Positions 27,539-38,007 of a stretch of DNA of 64,000 nucleotides are shown here, in pieces. Numbering within the stretch: the first letter of the stretch is position 1; each line of letters starts with the position of its first letter. The stretch comes from Rhizoctonia solani. Lineage: Eukaryota > Basidiomycota > Agaricomycetes > Cantharellales > Ceratobasidiaceae. The DNA lies in assembly GCF_016906535.1 (NCBI RefSeq), contig NC_057382.1, positions 1,736,001 to 1,800,000 on the forward strand. The letters run 5' to 3'. A model generated the notes under the pieces. It was given only the letters and a program-made list of their open reading frames with translations. It was not told the origin of the DNA and made no database searches. Position numbers and translations under genes: made by a program.

Positions 27539-27644
27539 GCGTGGGTAGTATAATGGTTATTATCTCGGTTTCCCATCATATGGCGTTGATTGAGTAATCA
27601 CGACACTCTTACCGAGGAACCGGGTTCGATTCCCGGCTCACGCA
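27539..27644 (+). tRNA. tRNA-Gly(CCC) with an intron
   Basis: The acceptor stem GCGTGGG pairs with CTCACGC at 27637-27643 (one G-T pair), and the discriminator base A is at 27644. The D arm holds the A box (TAGTATAATGG). The anticodon stem TCGGT (27565-27569) pairs with ACCGA (27611-27615). The loop reads TT-CCC-A, with the anticodon at 27572-27574. A 34-base intron (27576-27609) lies one base 3' of the anticodon, the standard nuclear position. The T arm CCGGGTTCGATTCCCGG contains a perfect B box. If the stem were shifted by one base the anticodon would read TCC, also glycine, but position 37 would then be a pyrimidine. I therefore prefer CCC. Confidence 0.85.
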
Positions 27645-27647
27645 GTC

Positions 27648-27655
27648 TTTTTTTT
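27648..27655 (+). terminator. RNA polymerase III terminator
   Basis: A run of eight T begins four bases after the tRNA discriminator base, as expected for a polymerase III terminator. Confidence 0.85.
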
Positions 27656-27915
27656 CTACCTCTAAAAGTACCACTGTCTTATCGATATTATGTTTTAATC
27701 GCTTTATCAGCGATCCCAGACGAGTTTTGGACACCCTTTTGGTGAAATGAGGTTGTTTATGGAGCTTACGGATGTTTGCAATGCTTATATGTCGCATATA
27801 TGGTGGATTCTTGGCCCTTGCGCCATGGAAATCATCCAAATATCCATGTAATACAACATGTCACAGTAAAAGGTTTGTATCTCCTTTGATGGTTGTTAAG
27901 TAAATTGGATTTGAC

Positions 27916-27962
27916 AATAACCACAGAACAGTTAAGCCATAGAACAGTTGTCTGTGGTTATT
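27916..27962. repeat. Perfect 12-base inverted repeat
   Basis: AATAACCACAGA at 27916-27927 is matched by TCTGTGGTTATT at 27951-27962, with a 23-base loop. It sits in a gene-free region about 260 bases downstream of the tRNA. It could be a hairpin, a small foldback element or a binding site. Confidence 0.5.
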
Positions 27963-28101
27963 ATGCGCACGTTTGAATTTTGAAAACAAATCGTAGGAGG
28001 GGGAGATATGGGTGCTACAAGGTAAGGTACTTGTGGCCATCAATGCGACTTGGGCGAGTATTATGTACCATTGCCGCCCTTGATGGGCTATTGTGTAAAC
28101 G

Positions 28102-28395
28102 TCCAAGTTATTCAACCAGACCAAAAGCAAGGGGTGTTCATGGAGCACAGCATCAAGAGACGAAATAGAATGGCTGAAATGACTATGTTTGAGTTGAATC
28201 GTAACCTTGAGAAATAAGCACCAAGGGATTCCAAACTTGTCGTTGTACCATTTCATACGGAAACCCCTCTTTTCGGTGCTCTTTCTCAAGATTACGATTC
28301 AGTTTAAACGTGACCGTTTCAACCATTCTATTCCGTCTCTTTATACTATGATTCATAAGTTATCTACTCTTCTGATCTGGTTCAGCCTGGGAACA
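28102..28395. repeat. Long imperfect inverted repeat (arms of about 125 bases)
   Basis: The left arm at about 28102-28227, read on the minus strand, aligns with the right arm at about 28271-28395. Shared blocks include TTTCTCAAG.TTACGATTCA, CATTCTATT.CGTCTCTT.AT, and CTGGTT near the outer ends. I judge identity at roughly three-quarters by eye. The spacer is about 43 bases. Open frames on both strands in this interval are similar only because the DNA is palindromic. It may be a decayed foldback element. Confidence 0.55.
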
Positions 28396-29085
28396 AACAG
28401 CTTGCTGCTGCTTTGACTAGTCGGTGCCACTCTTGAACTGGGATGTGAACCTACACATTTCTGCCCTTTTGTGCTAGTACAGCCGGTAGCAGATGTTCCT
28501 AAACAAACGTTCAAAGATTACATGACACCATGCATGTATTCTTTTGCTGCACCATTTCTCCCGCACACACCGAACTAGCATTGACGCATTGATCTACTTG
28601 ACATGGTTTTGTCTCCCTCAACACATCCAAAGCTAATGACATGTCTTCGATTCCTCGCTAGCCCACACTTAACTAGGTTGAACCGTCTTCAGGTCATCGA
28701 ATTTCCGCTTAAATATAAGATTTGTATCAAACTGTCTATCAAAGGCTAGCAAGGTACCAATAATTGGCGCATAGAATCCCAAGATACGAGTATGGCTCCT
28801 ATCCGATGAATCCATCATTAACCACGACAAGGCACTAGATGAATTAGACTATCTCATCGAAAGTTAGAAGCTCCAGAAACCCAAATTTACGTGAGCAGGT
28901 TTCAATTCGAGGGAGCATCCAGTGTGGAATTAAAGTGCGCACTCGGTCATGATTTCCAAACTGCCCTGTCGTGTTGTTCATGCCCATAATTTCCTGATAA
29001 AATCTGAAAGATGCCATACGATTGCGAGTCGCGAAACATACACAACGATCTAGGATAGAACACACAGATCCAGGTAGGCTTCTCT

Positions 29086-29973
29086 CTATTTCGCCCCATA
29101 CGTTGCCTTGCGACCAATGTCAAATGGCACATATTTGTACTTGATCATATGGCTGTGCATGTATTAATTCCAAGTTTGACACAGTAAAACCAAACTTAAC
29201 TCACCGAATCTGTCTCTTCATGGTAATACCGAACAGGATGAAGAAATAGATAACCAGGATCGGCCAATACACAGGCACATCAAACGCCTCGAACAGTGTA
29301 GCCAAGATTGCGAACACAGTTGCTCTTGTTGCAGATAGCCTGAATATAGCATTACAGTAGGTTACTCATGCACAAAAAAATAGGCTCACCAGAATTGCCA
29401 TTCTGGAAGCCGGCGAATGAATGGGCGGAATTCTTCGTCTTTTCCTGTGCGCCTGCCTCCTCCATCGTACGCATTTTCATAAGTAGAAGCTAAAACACCA
29501 ATGAAATGCGTTGTGTCGGGAATTTTGTTGATCAACTCACCTTCAGGTTCTCCTCCCTCTTCGATTTCGTCTGCACGCAGATCCTGTGCGAGGCTAGGAT
29601 CAAATTTGGGTTGTAGGAATGCTAGGAGCAAGTTGAGTAGATAGATAGCATGTGCGTAGCACACTGAGTGGGCGGTAAGATGCCAGCGATTTACAGCTTT
29701 CTTGACATAAGCTCACCGATATACCACTGTTGTTGACGGTTAGCTTTGATGGTGGCAAAGCGAACACGTAACACTCACTCCTTGGGCAAATACGATCCGC
29801 AGTAGAAATAGCACAACCAAGCCACCAGTTGACAGCCATCTATAAAGCATATGCGGGGTCGTGCGATCCACAAGCTGCTGGTATTTTCGCTGATATTCCA
29901 AGTACTTGGCCTCAAGCGGCTGCAATGCTGGGGGCAGAGTGAATGGGGATTGGTCGCCATCGTCGTTCATCAT
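29086..29973 (-). CDS. RER1: RER1, Golgi-to-ER retrieval receptor
   Basis: Rer1 is a four-span Golgi membrane protein that returns ER membrane proteins by COPI vesicles. The start at 29973 gives MMNDDGDQSPF; the second codon is also ATG, and either may serve. The family blocks are in order: YLEYQRKYQQLVDRTTPHML, YRWLSTGGLVVLFLLRIVFAQG, AIYLLNLLLAFLQPKFDPSL, EFRPFIRRLPEWQFW, FDVPVYWPILVIYFFILFGITMKRQI, then HMIKYKYVPFDIGRK. An insert of about 25 polar residues before EFRPF is longer than in yeast. The stop is at 29086-29088, about 8 residues after the conserved end. Introns of about 50 bases interrupt it and all joins are in frame. Confidence 0.95.
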
Positions 29974-30862
29974 GGTGGGCAGAAAAATCGAAAGTTAACA
30001 GTATACAATGAACAAATAACAGCTTGTACAAGTATAAGTTACGAGTTGGTCCCCTCGAGTCTACGCACTGATCGTCGGCGCGTCCAAGATGGTTTGCTGG
30101 GTTTACCAATTCGAAAACCTTGAGCGCTAGGCGTCGTGTCAAAATGACACCAAGCGCCGCGCGTTTGTGCTGTGTGCCTGGACCCCCTGTCAATCCTTCG
30201 TCATCCCGGTTCACTTTACCAGAGGCCCGCCCAATTGTTAAAAGAACTCTTGTGAGGTCAGTAAATTGGGCTGCGCATATTTGAATAATCCGGTGGAATA
30301 TCAAGGATTGTTCCATGGACACCGGCAACTTGTGACGGAATGGCTTGCTCACTGGGTTAGGACGCCGAAAGTTGTCTCGCTCGAATGCTTGACTGCACAA
30401 ATAATGGCGCTTGTTCTAGTGATGATCTGATCCGCGAATCTGCGGTTGTCTGAGCCACTGTGCTTCTGTAGTCTTATTCCCAGACTAATATCCCAGGGTG
30501 AACCAGGAGTCACTCTGGTTCTGGATCCGGAAACCGTTCGCAGACTCAAATATTCGAAAAATCCACCCAAAAGAGCCACTTTTGCCCACACTAGTCTACC
30601 TAGGCTCCGTAAGTCCCTGACCGGCGCATCTCACTCGAGGTTCATTCATACTTGACACCGTGAAACCGTCGGCAAGCGCTCCGGATCATAACATCAATAA
30701 ACATATACCAAATGAAGTAACTGGTTCCACTCGCCCCAGCCCGAGTCTATAAAGCCGAGGCAAGCTCCTCATTAGTTTTGCTCACTCCTCGTCAAATATC
30801 CAAAGTCTCAATTACTCATAAGAACCCCCAGTACTCGGGAACCGCTCGAACACCCTCTAGTC
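29974..30862. other. Divergent promoter region of RER1 and the chitin-binding-like protein
   Basis: I see no gene in this 0.9 kb between divergent starts. Open frames here are short and not recognisable. The right part carries the TATA box at 30748. Confidence 0.5.
30748..30753 (+). promoter_or_regulatory. TATA box of the chitin-binding-like gene
   Basis: TATAAA lies 115 bases upstream of the start codon at 30863. Confidence 0.45.
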
Positions 30863-31853
30863 ATGCGTTCTTCTCTTCTGTCCTCACTGTCTCGCTTGTC
30901 GCGGTGGCCGCTGGTTTGGCCATTAACCGTGGCGTCGATGTCGATGTCGAAACTCCTATTGATATCAAAGAAGCCTGCCGAGGCTTGACGATTTGGCATC
31001 CAGATGGGTTCTACCGCTCCGGGACAACAGTCAGATACCGTGAGTCGTTGGAATCATGTCTTGCTGCATATTCTAACTGCGTAGTACTAGACGGCCACAT
31101 GTGGCAGTGCACTCGCTGGAACCAGGGTGTAAGTTTTGTAAACGCGTTATTCAAACTCAAGGCTCATTTTCTTTTGTCAGAAGGAGAACCCCGAAGAGTC
31201 GGATGTCTGGCGTGACCTTGGAGCTTGCGATCCCGACGTGAAGGACGGTCAAATGGTCCTTAGCAAGCGATCCGCCCCCCTCGAGGCCCGCGATGATGAT
31301 GACGATGACGATGACAATTGTCGCGGATTCCTTGAATGGGATGCCAGCGCCCTATCCCGATCCGGCACTACTGTCCACTATAGTAAGTTCTGAACTGTCG
31401 TACCCTGGACTGCTTTAACAAAGTGAATAGAGGGAGCACTGTGGCAGAACAACAAGTGGAACAAGGGTGTAAGTAACTCCTTGGCCTTGATATTATTCGA
31501 GTAGCTGAGTATTTGTGTTGTGTTATTAGGAAGAGCCAGGTGTATCCTCGGACTGGACTTCCATTCGCACCTGTAAATCGAAAAAAGTCAAGCGCTCGTG
31601 CAATGGATTCCCAACTTTCGTGAAGGGGGCCCTCAACCGTCCGGGTAATACTGTTCAACACGGTATGTAGTCGCACCCATTAGTGTATAGTGTAGCACTA
31701 ACTTTACCTCGGCCAGACAATAAATTATACCAGGCCAACCACTGGACCCAGGTGAGTCACCAATCAATCGGAATCCCAGCTGAAGCTTACCGGTTGGTGC
31801 AGACATCGACTCCAGATGACACTGAGGCATGGTCTCTGCTTGGAGACTGCTAG
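30863..31853 (+). CDS. Secreted protein with three CBM5/12-like (chitin-binding type) modules
   Basis: Modules of this type are short sheets with surface tryptophans that bind chitin or other polysaccharides. The start at 30863 is followed after a few bases by a signal peptide read one frame over (FFSSVLTVSLVAVAAGLA). A base seems to be missing near 30865-30873. Three modules follow the pattern Y/L..G.TV.Y, an intron, W....W..G, an intron, then W..LG.C. Module 1 runs from FYRSGTTVRY to VWRDLGAC, module 2 from LSRSGTTVHY to DWTSIRTC, module 3 from LNRPGNTVQH to AWSLLGDC just before the stop. The introns fall at the same two places in each module. Between modules 1 and 2 lie basic residues and an aspartate run (DDDDDDDD). 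No catalytic domain is present, so it may act in wall shielding or at the cell surface. Confidence 0.65.
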
Positions 31854-32063
31854 ACACTTCTAGTGATAAGTATTTGGGAACTGAGTCAAGGTCGAGCGTA
31901 TCTATTATGGCTACTATTTTTGTATAAATCGAATACTTGGACATTTGTCAACCAAAGTGTGATCGGAAGACCAAAGGGCCGCACCAAAAGAGAACAAAAG
32001 TTAGACTGTTAGTACAAACAAGGAGGGAAAGCATGAGCCAAGTGTGCTATTTTGTAAACTTGT

Positions 32064-33094
32064 TTAATCAACATCCATGCCACTTCCACGGGCTCCTCGA
32101 CCACGTCCGCGACCGCGACGACCACCACGACCACGCCCGGCAGGTCCGGAGGGCGCGGTGAGAACGATTGCACCAGGATCATTGACTAAGGCATCAGAAT
32201 ACATTTTGCTAAGATCACCAAGAGTATTTGGTCAAGCCGTCACTGAGGAATTGATAAAGTGCTCACCTGCCGGTCTCTGGCTGGGCCAAGATGTCCACAG
32301 ATTTATCTATCTTTCCTCCTAACGACAACAACGTGGCGGTTCCTTGCACCAATGGTGCGTCGCATATTTTAACCGAGAGCACACGCCCATCGGCTTTTTG
32401 TCCGTTATAGGCTGCTACTACAGCCTCTGCCGACTTTTGCGTTGCAAACTTGAGGCGCACAGTTACGCTATCCGGAGTATGACCCTGTGGGAGTGGTTTG
32501 ACTTCTTTGTGGCTCAGAATCTCGCCATGTTGCTGGAATATTTCCTAGAATCAAAGAATGTAAACTGTCGTACTAGCAAATAAATGTCAAGAAAATACCT
32601 TGACGTCAGCGCTGGTCGTACCAGGCACCAGTTCCCGAACCTCGATGGTGGTGCCAGTGCTCGCCCCGCGGATTTCCAATCCTGATCCCGACTTTGTAGC
32701 GGTGGGACGAGCTTCGTTTCCATTGCTAGCATTTGCTTCTCCGAGAGCACGCAGAAGTCTGGCGTTATCGACCGCAACGCGAGTCTTCCCAGTCGCGGAG
32801 GAGCCGGAACGGGTAGTGCCAGTAAAGAGCCGAGCACCCAGAACACCTCCAGCAATATCGTTTACTTCTGCAAACTTGTCATGCTTCCATTGGCTTTCAG
32901 TATCCCGTGGCGGTGAAGGACGCTCCTAGTATTGATAAAGCGAACGAACAAAACAAAGCTAAGTCGGGTGTCTTGCAATAAGCAAGTGAGATACGAACAT
33001 ATGGGCTTTTACGGGATCCAGAAACCTGTCGGCCTTCTGCTGCTTTAGCTCGGTTCGTAGGTATGCCGAGGCGCTCAGCTAGGGAAAGACTCAT
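32064..33094 (-). CDS. RRM RNA-binding protein with an RG-rich tail (ALY/REF-like candidate)
   Basis: The start at 33094 gives MSLSLAERLGIPTNRAKAA. A low-complexity N-terminal region follows, and then one RNA recognition motif. Its first strand is IEVRELVPGTTSADVK, followed after an intron by IFQQHGEILSHKEV, then TVRLKFATQKSAEAVVAAYN and GRVLSVKICDAP. The C-terminal tail is an arginine/glycine block (GRGRGGRRGRGRGRG-like) ending GSGMDVD. One RRM followed by an RG tail resembles mRNA-export adaptors of the ALY/Yra1 group, but the short terminal motifs of that group are not clear, so the name is a suggestion. The exons join in frame. The first intron starts GTTCGT, a weak but allowed donor. Confidence 0.7.
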
Positions 33095-34486
33095 GATTTC
33101 TGGAAGGGTGGCGGTCGACGTTGAGTGTGATATGGCTTGTTGGTGCCGTCGCAGATTAGGCGACGGGCGCTTGGTGCTAACTGGCACAGCTCGACAAACA
33201 TAGCATTTTGACCTCTTTCGTCCATAATCCAACGTCCTATTGATTCAGATGTTACGAATACCTGGAGCTCGCTCAAATTTATCTGGGCGCCTCCTAATCA
33301 TTCTATACCTGGTGTCTTTTATGAAAATAAACCCGAATTTCCTTGTACCTGAGTCGGCAACACTTACCTTTTTCCCGACGCCAACAATTGGATGGCAAGC
33401 ATATCAACAAATATTCTTTCCCTGATATTACACGAAGACCAGGATTGGCTCAGAAGCGTTGAGTGTTATTCTGTACTACTGGCGATTGGAGAGAATTCGT
33501 ATGCAAGTCGCTCGTTCCCTTGATATTGTGTAGAAGTAGCACGCGTGCTTAATATGGTCAAATACTTTTTCTTATACTGAAATCCAATCAAAATCCACTC
33601 TCGCAGTTCGACTAACATTCCGTTAACTATTTAATTTACTGCTATTCTACGGTACCCAAAGTAAATCAGCGACTTTGGACTCCAAAGCGGTTTGGTGCCA
33701 TTTTGTTCGCATTCAATATTAGCCAGTGTTCTCGAGAACAGAATACTAACGCTTAAAATCCATAGATCTCAAGGTTTCAAATGATGAAAGCTTCAAAGCT
33801 GAGCCATATGTATTAATGTCGATATCGCTAGAAATTTAAAGAACCCTACCGACTCGAACGCAAACGCAAGATCGTTCGAGTCTGTCTATGGCTACGATTA
33901 GTAGCCGAGGTACTGTAAAGAACAAATCTGGGAGTAACCAAGTACAACTAATCGATTCATCGTCTAACAATAACAGCCCAACTTACAAAGCTCGTGGTCG
34001 CCATTTCAAAACACATGTAATACAACCCCCGGCGCGGCAAAATGTATCTCAAATCCTCCCGCGACCCGCACGGCCAAACAGTATAGAAAGATGTCATCTT
34101 AGTAACCTCAATCACGCGCAAATTCCATGACATGAATAATACAGATAGGGGTTTGCGTCAGCGCGGTAATTGCGCACATAGTACATGCTAGCGCTTAATA
34201 CCGTTCCTTGCGACATGCAAACGACTCTGTAAGCCTCCACCTGTTTCTGGTATTTTGCCGCTATATCCAACCAACTGATAACAGACAGCCAGCTGACTGA
34301 TCTTGGCATGTATTACTATATGCGAGCCGATGTGTAGAACACGACGCGTAGAGTTGGCGGCTCCTGAAAACGAAATCTCGTAACCTATATAAAGCCAAGG
34401 AAAAGTACACGAACTCACTCACCTTTTGCATCGCAGAATCCAAGCAACTTGTACCTATCTTATCTCAGCTAGTCCGTCTGAAAACC
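33095..34486. other. Divergent promoter region of the RRM protein and reductase copy 2
   Basis: I see no gene in these 1.4 kb. An 80-codon frame from an ATG at 33888 resembles nothing I know. Part of 34250-34486 resembles the promoter of reductase copy 3. Confidence 0.45.
34386..34393 (+). promoter_or_regulatory. TATA box of reductase copy 2
   Basis: TATATAAA followed by GCCA lies 101 bases upstream of the start. The same TATATAAAGCCA block stands 108 bases upstream of copy 3, so the core promoter was duplicated with the gene. Confidence 0.6.
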
Positions 34487-35720
34487 ATGGCTCAGCAACA
34501 CAAAGCATCTCTTTTGCTTCAAAAGCACGGAAAGCTCGAAGTCGGGACTCGCCCGACCCCCGTCCCACACGGGACACAAGCGCTCGTAAAGGTCACCGCC
34601 ACCGCCAGTAAGTGTTAATCAAGCACAAAATCTGACCACGAGACTAAAACAACCGCGCCTCAAGTCAATCCTATAGATTGGAAGGCAAGTAGAATACTCT
34701 TCGAGTTTCATATATACTTACTCTGAAAATATAGATTATCGACTATGGTCTTTTTATTGAAGATTTTCCCAATGTCCTAGGGCTCGATGGGGCTGGCATT
34801 ATTCACGCCGTTGGCCCAGATGTAACGGACTTTAAGGTTGGAGATAGAGTGTAGGTCCCTATAGTATTCTCGTCAATAGTGTGTTCTCATGTCTATTCAG
34901 AACTTTTCAGGGACCATTCAATCCAGCGGACCAGGCGTCGTTCCAGGAATTCACTATTGTCGAGACCGACATCATCACTAAGACCCCGGAAAACATCAAT
35001 GACGACCAGGCCTCAACTATCCCTACGGGTGCTTTCACCGCTTATAGTGGCCTATTTCAGAGGTCGGGTGTCGCCCCCCCTTTGAACGGACCAACCGCCA
35101 TCGGAAAATCAGTTTTGATCTTGGGAGGAAGCTCGTCAGTTGGACAATATGGTGAATATATTCAGTCAGTCCACCACTTTAGTTTCTGAAATGGCAACCC
35201 AGCTATCCAGTTCGCACGCATTGCCGGGTTTTCTCATATCGTCACCACTGCATCTTCTCAACATGCCAGCCTCCTCAAATCACTTGGTGCCACTCATGTC
35301 TGCGACCGCAGTGCCGACGCTCAGACTATCCAATCTGCCTTTCCTGCGACCTCTCCCGTTTCCTTAGTTTTCGACACGATTTCCATAGAATCCACGCAAA
35401 CTCTTGCATTCGATGTCTTGGGCACTCCTTCCCCAGTGCCAAATGCGCGGGTCTCGATCTTGCACTTCCCGGCTGAGTCTCTGAAGGAAAAGATCGCTGA
35501 GGGAAAGATCGTTGTCGACCAAATATACGGAAGCACCCAGATGTTCCGAGATATGAGCGCCCCGTTCTGGAAAAAAATTGGTCAGTGGATCGAAGGAGGG
35601 GAGTTTGTCCCCAACCACGTTCAGCTTGTAAATGGTGGCCTGGGTGGAATACCAGAGGCTTTGGACTTGTCTCGAAAGGGCGTCAGCGGCGTAAAGCTGG
35701 TTGTTCGTCCTCAAGAGTAG
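34487..35720 (+). CDS. Medium-chain (GroES-like) NAD(P)H-dependent reductase, copy 2
   Basis: Members of this group reduce enones, quinones or aldehydes using NAD(P)H. The start at 34487 gives MAQQHKASLLLQKHGKLEVG. Later blocks are the GroES-like half (NVLGLDGAGIIHAVGPDVTD), VETDIITKTPENINDDQAST, the nucleotide-binding loop ILGGSSSVGQ and SQHASLLKSLGATHV, ending VSGVKLVVRPQE. I see no cysteine-rich structural zinc loop, so it is closer to quinone or enoyl reductases than to zinc alcohol dehydrogenases. Five introns fit. The one after DWK (34685-34734) begins GC rather than GT, while copies 1 and 3 use GT at this site. The frame is intact throughout. Copy 3 lies 1.0 kb downstream in tandem. 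Confidence 0.88.
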
Positions 35721-36761
35721 ATAAGGTGGAATCTTTTTGTATTGTAGAAAGAACTTGTTAGCTATGGATTCTCAACCCCAATACATGTGCTGCCTGGTAT
35801 TGATGGGATACTACGATCACTATGTTATCCTACTCAGGACGTCTTGCCTTAATACGCATATATGCATGGCGCTGGTTACTCATGGTGTATGTGAGCCTAT
35901 CGTCCAAGTTTTAATATGATTTTATGAGGTTTCATCCAGGGCATTATATAGCCTGCGAATGAGTAAGCCCGGGCTCGATGGTAGTATATAGTGTTCTGAA
36001 GCTTAAGCTCTTGCAGGAGGATTACGTGCTATCCATATACGTTCATTTCATATCACGTATAGAAGCGACCCCCCAAACTCAGAATGCGTCATACAATGGT
36101 TAATTATATATCATAAGCCACTTTATAAATCACCCGAGAGCTCTAAAATGCCTATTTTCGAACAAAATATGGGGGGTCTCAAACCTAAGTGTTCGTGGAG
36201 TAGTCCTGGCTAAACACCAATCTACATCAACTGAAATCAACCGCAATCGCGATCATAATGCTAATGTCCCGACTAACTGGGGGTATACATCCTTCAGTAC
36301 TGAAGGTCTTTATATTTGAACACGCTGGCACACTCACACGAGAGCAGTAATAGAAACGATGAGATACAGGTATGCCAAGTACACGATCACATAACACCAG
36401 AGGACCCTGGGACACCCTGGTCTCCCTGTTGCATCGTTTATCAGAGGGCCGCATGGATTGCGGTGATACACATACGCATCAACCTGCAGAACGCGTCAGC
36501 CAGATACTGATAGTTGCGTAGTAATATAACTCCCGCATTTTCAGCGGGCTGCAGCTGACGCAACCAGGGGAGTAAATTGACTTCAATTTGTACATGACAA
36601 ACAATCAAATCTAATATTGGAATACAGCGATCATTGAGAGTGCCTCTGTGTAATATATAAAGCCACTGAAAGGTACATGGGCTCACTCATTCCCCTTTGC
36701 GAAGGGCTCAAGTAACTCAAGTAACCTATACGCCCCATATCAAATTTCCGACCCAAAAACA
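35721..36761. other. Spacer between tandem reductases 2 and 3, with the copy 3 promoter
   Basis: I see no gene in this 1.0 kb. The right end (36440-36761) resembles the promoter of copy 2 and holds a TATA box, TATATAAA at 36654-36661. Confidence 0.5.
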
Positions 36762-38007
36762 ATGGTCCAACAACACAATGCATCTATTTTACCCCAAAAG
36801 CATGGAAAACTCGAAGTTAGTACTCGTCCCACTCCAACCCCACAAGGGACGCAAGCACTCGTGAAGGTTACTGCCGCTGCTAGTAAGTAGCACTAATAAA
36901 TGAAATATTCAAGTATGAGACTGAAGCCAATAACTTCCAAGTCAATTCCATAGACTGGAAGGTTTGAATAACTCCATTTAATTACAACCCAGACCACTTA
37001 TTCTTACCAAACACAGATTGTTGACTATGGTGTCTTTATCGAGAAATTTCCGGCCGTCCTGGGATTCGACGGCGCCGGTGTCATTCACGCTGTTGGCCCA
37101 AATGTAACCAACTTCATGACTGGAGATAGAGTGTAGGTCTCATTAGCGCCTCCTTCTGGTCTGTTTTTGGCCCTGAGTGCTATTCAGGCTTTTCCAGGGA
37201 GGATTTAGAGCCGATTACGCGTCTTACCAGGAATATGCACTTGTCGAGACGGACATCATTGCCAAGATCCCAGATAAGATCAATGACGACCAGGCATCGA
37301 CAGTTCCTGTGTGCGCCTTCACTGCTTATCTTAGTTTATTCCAGAGAACAGGTATCACTGCTCCATTGAACGGGCCGACTGCTATTGAAAAACCGGTGCT
37401 GATTTTGGGAGGGAGCTCGTCGGTCGGGCAGTTTGGTCAGTGCGGTTACCCGACCTCATTTTTTCTTTTCTTTTCACCGATCAGTTATGATTTAGCCATT
37501 CAACTTGCACGCGTCGCCGGCTTCTCCCCGATTGTTACCACCGCATCTTCTCAACATACCGAGCTCCTCAAATCGCTTGGTGCTACTCATGTTTTCGATC
37601 GCGATGCTGACGTCCAAACTATTCAGTCGGCTTTTGGAGCCCCTATTGGTCTTGCTGTTGACACCATTTCTAACGACTCTACTCAATCACTTGCATTCGA
37701 CATCTTAACCACCCCTTCCCCTGCCCTAGGCGCTCGTCTCAATATTGTAACCCCTCAAACAGACACTTTAAAGGAGAAGAACAAAGGAGACGTAATTGTC
37801 GTAGAACAAGTATATGGAAGCTCCGAAATGTTCAAGGATATGAGTGTTCCATTCTGGAAAAAGGTCGGTCGGTGGATCGAAGGAGGGGAGCTGGTCCCCA
37901 ATCGAGTCCAACTCGTGGACGGTGGTCTGGCTGGAATACCGGAAGCTTTGAGTTTGTCTCGAAAGGGCATCAGCGGTGTGAAGTTGGTTGTTCATCCACA
38001 AATGTAG
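36762..38007 (+). CDS. Medium-chain (GroES-like) NAD(P)H-dependent reductase, copy 3
   Basis: A close paralogue of the gene at 34487. The start at 36762 gives MVQQHNASILPQKHGKLEVS. The GroES-like half reads PAVLGFDGAGVIHAVGPNVT, the cofactor loop ILGGSSSVGQF is followed by an intron and then AIQLARVAGFSPIVTTASS, and the end is ISGVKLVVHPQM. All intron positions match copy 2; here the intron after DWK (36962-37016) has a normal GT donor. The frame is intact from start to stop. Among the three copies, this one shares SQHTE and DRD with the broken copy 1. That suggests copy 1 and copy 3 are the closer pair, although this is only my reading by eye. Confidence 0.88.

Larger units (their letters stand above)
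27656..29085. other. Gene-free region between the tRNA and RER1
   Basis: Besides the two inverted repeats I see no gene in these 1.4 kb. It includes the RER1 3' flank. Confidence 0.5.

Noticed and set aside
27861..28416. Two similar frames on opposite strands (142 and 69 codons)
   Set aside because: Their similarity follows from the inverted repeat; neither has family support.
28420..28500. A B-box-like GGTTCACATCC on the minus strand, possible tRNA-derived SINE
   Set aside because: No matching acceptor, A box or anticodon stem could be placed around it.
33888..34130. 80-codon plus-strand frame from an ATG
   Set aside because: It is low-complexity in part, lies in the promoter region of reductase copy 2 and resembles nothing I know.
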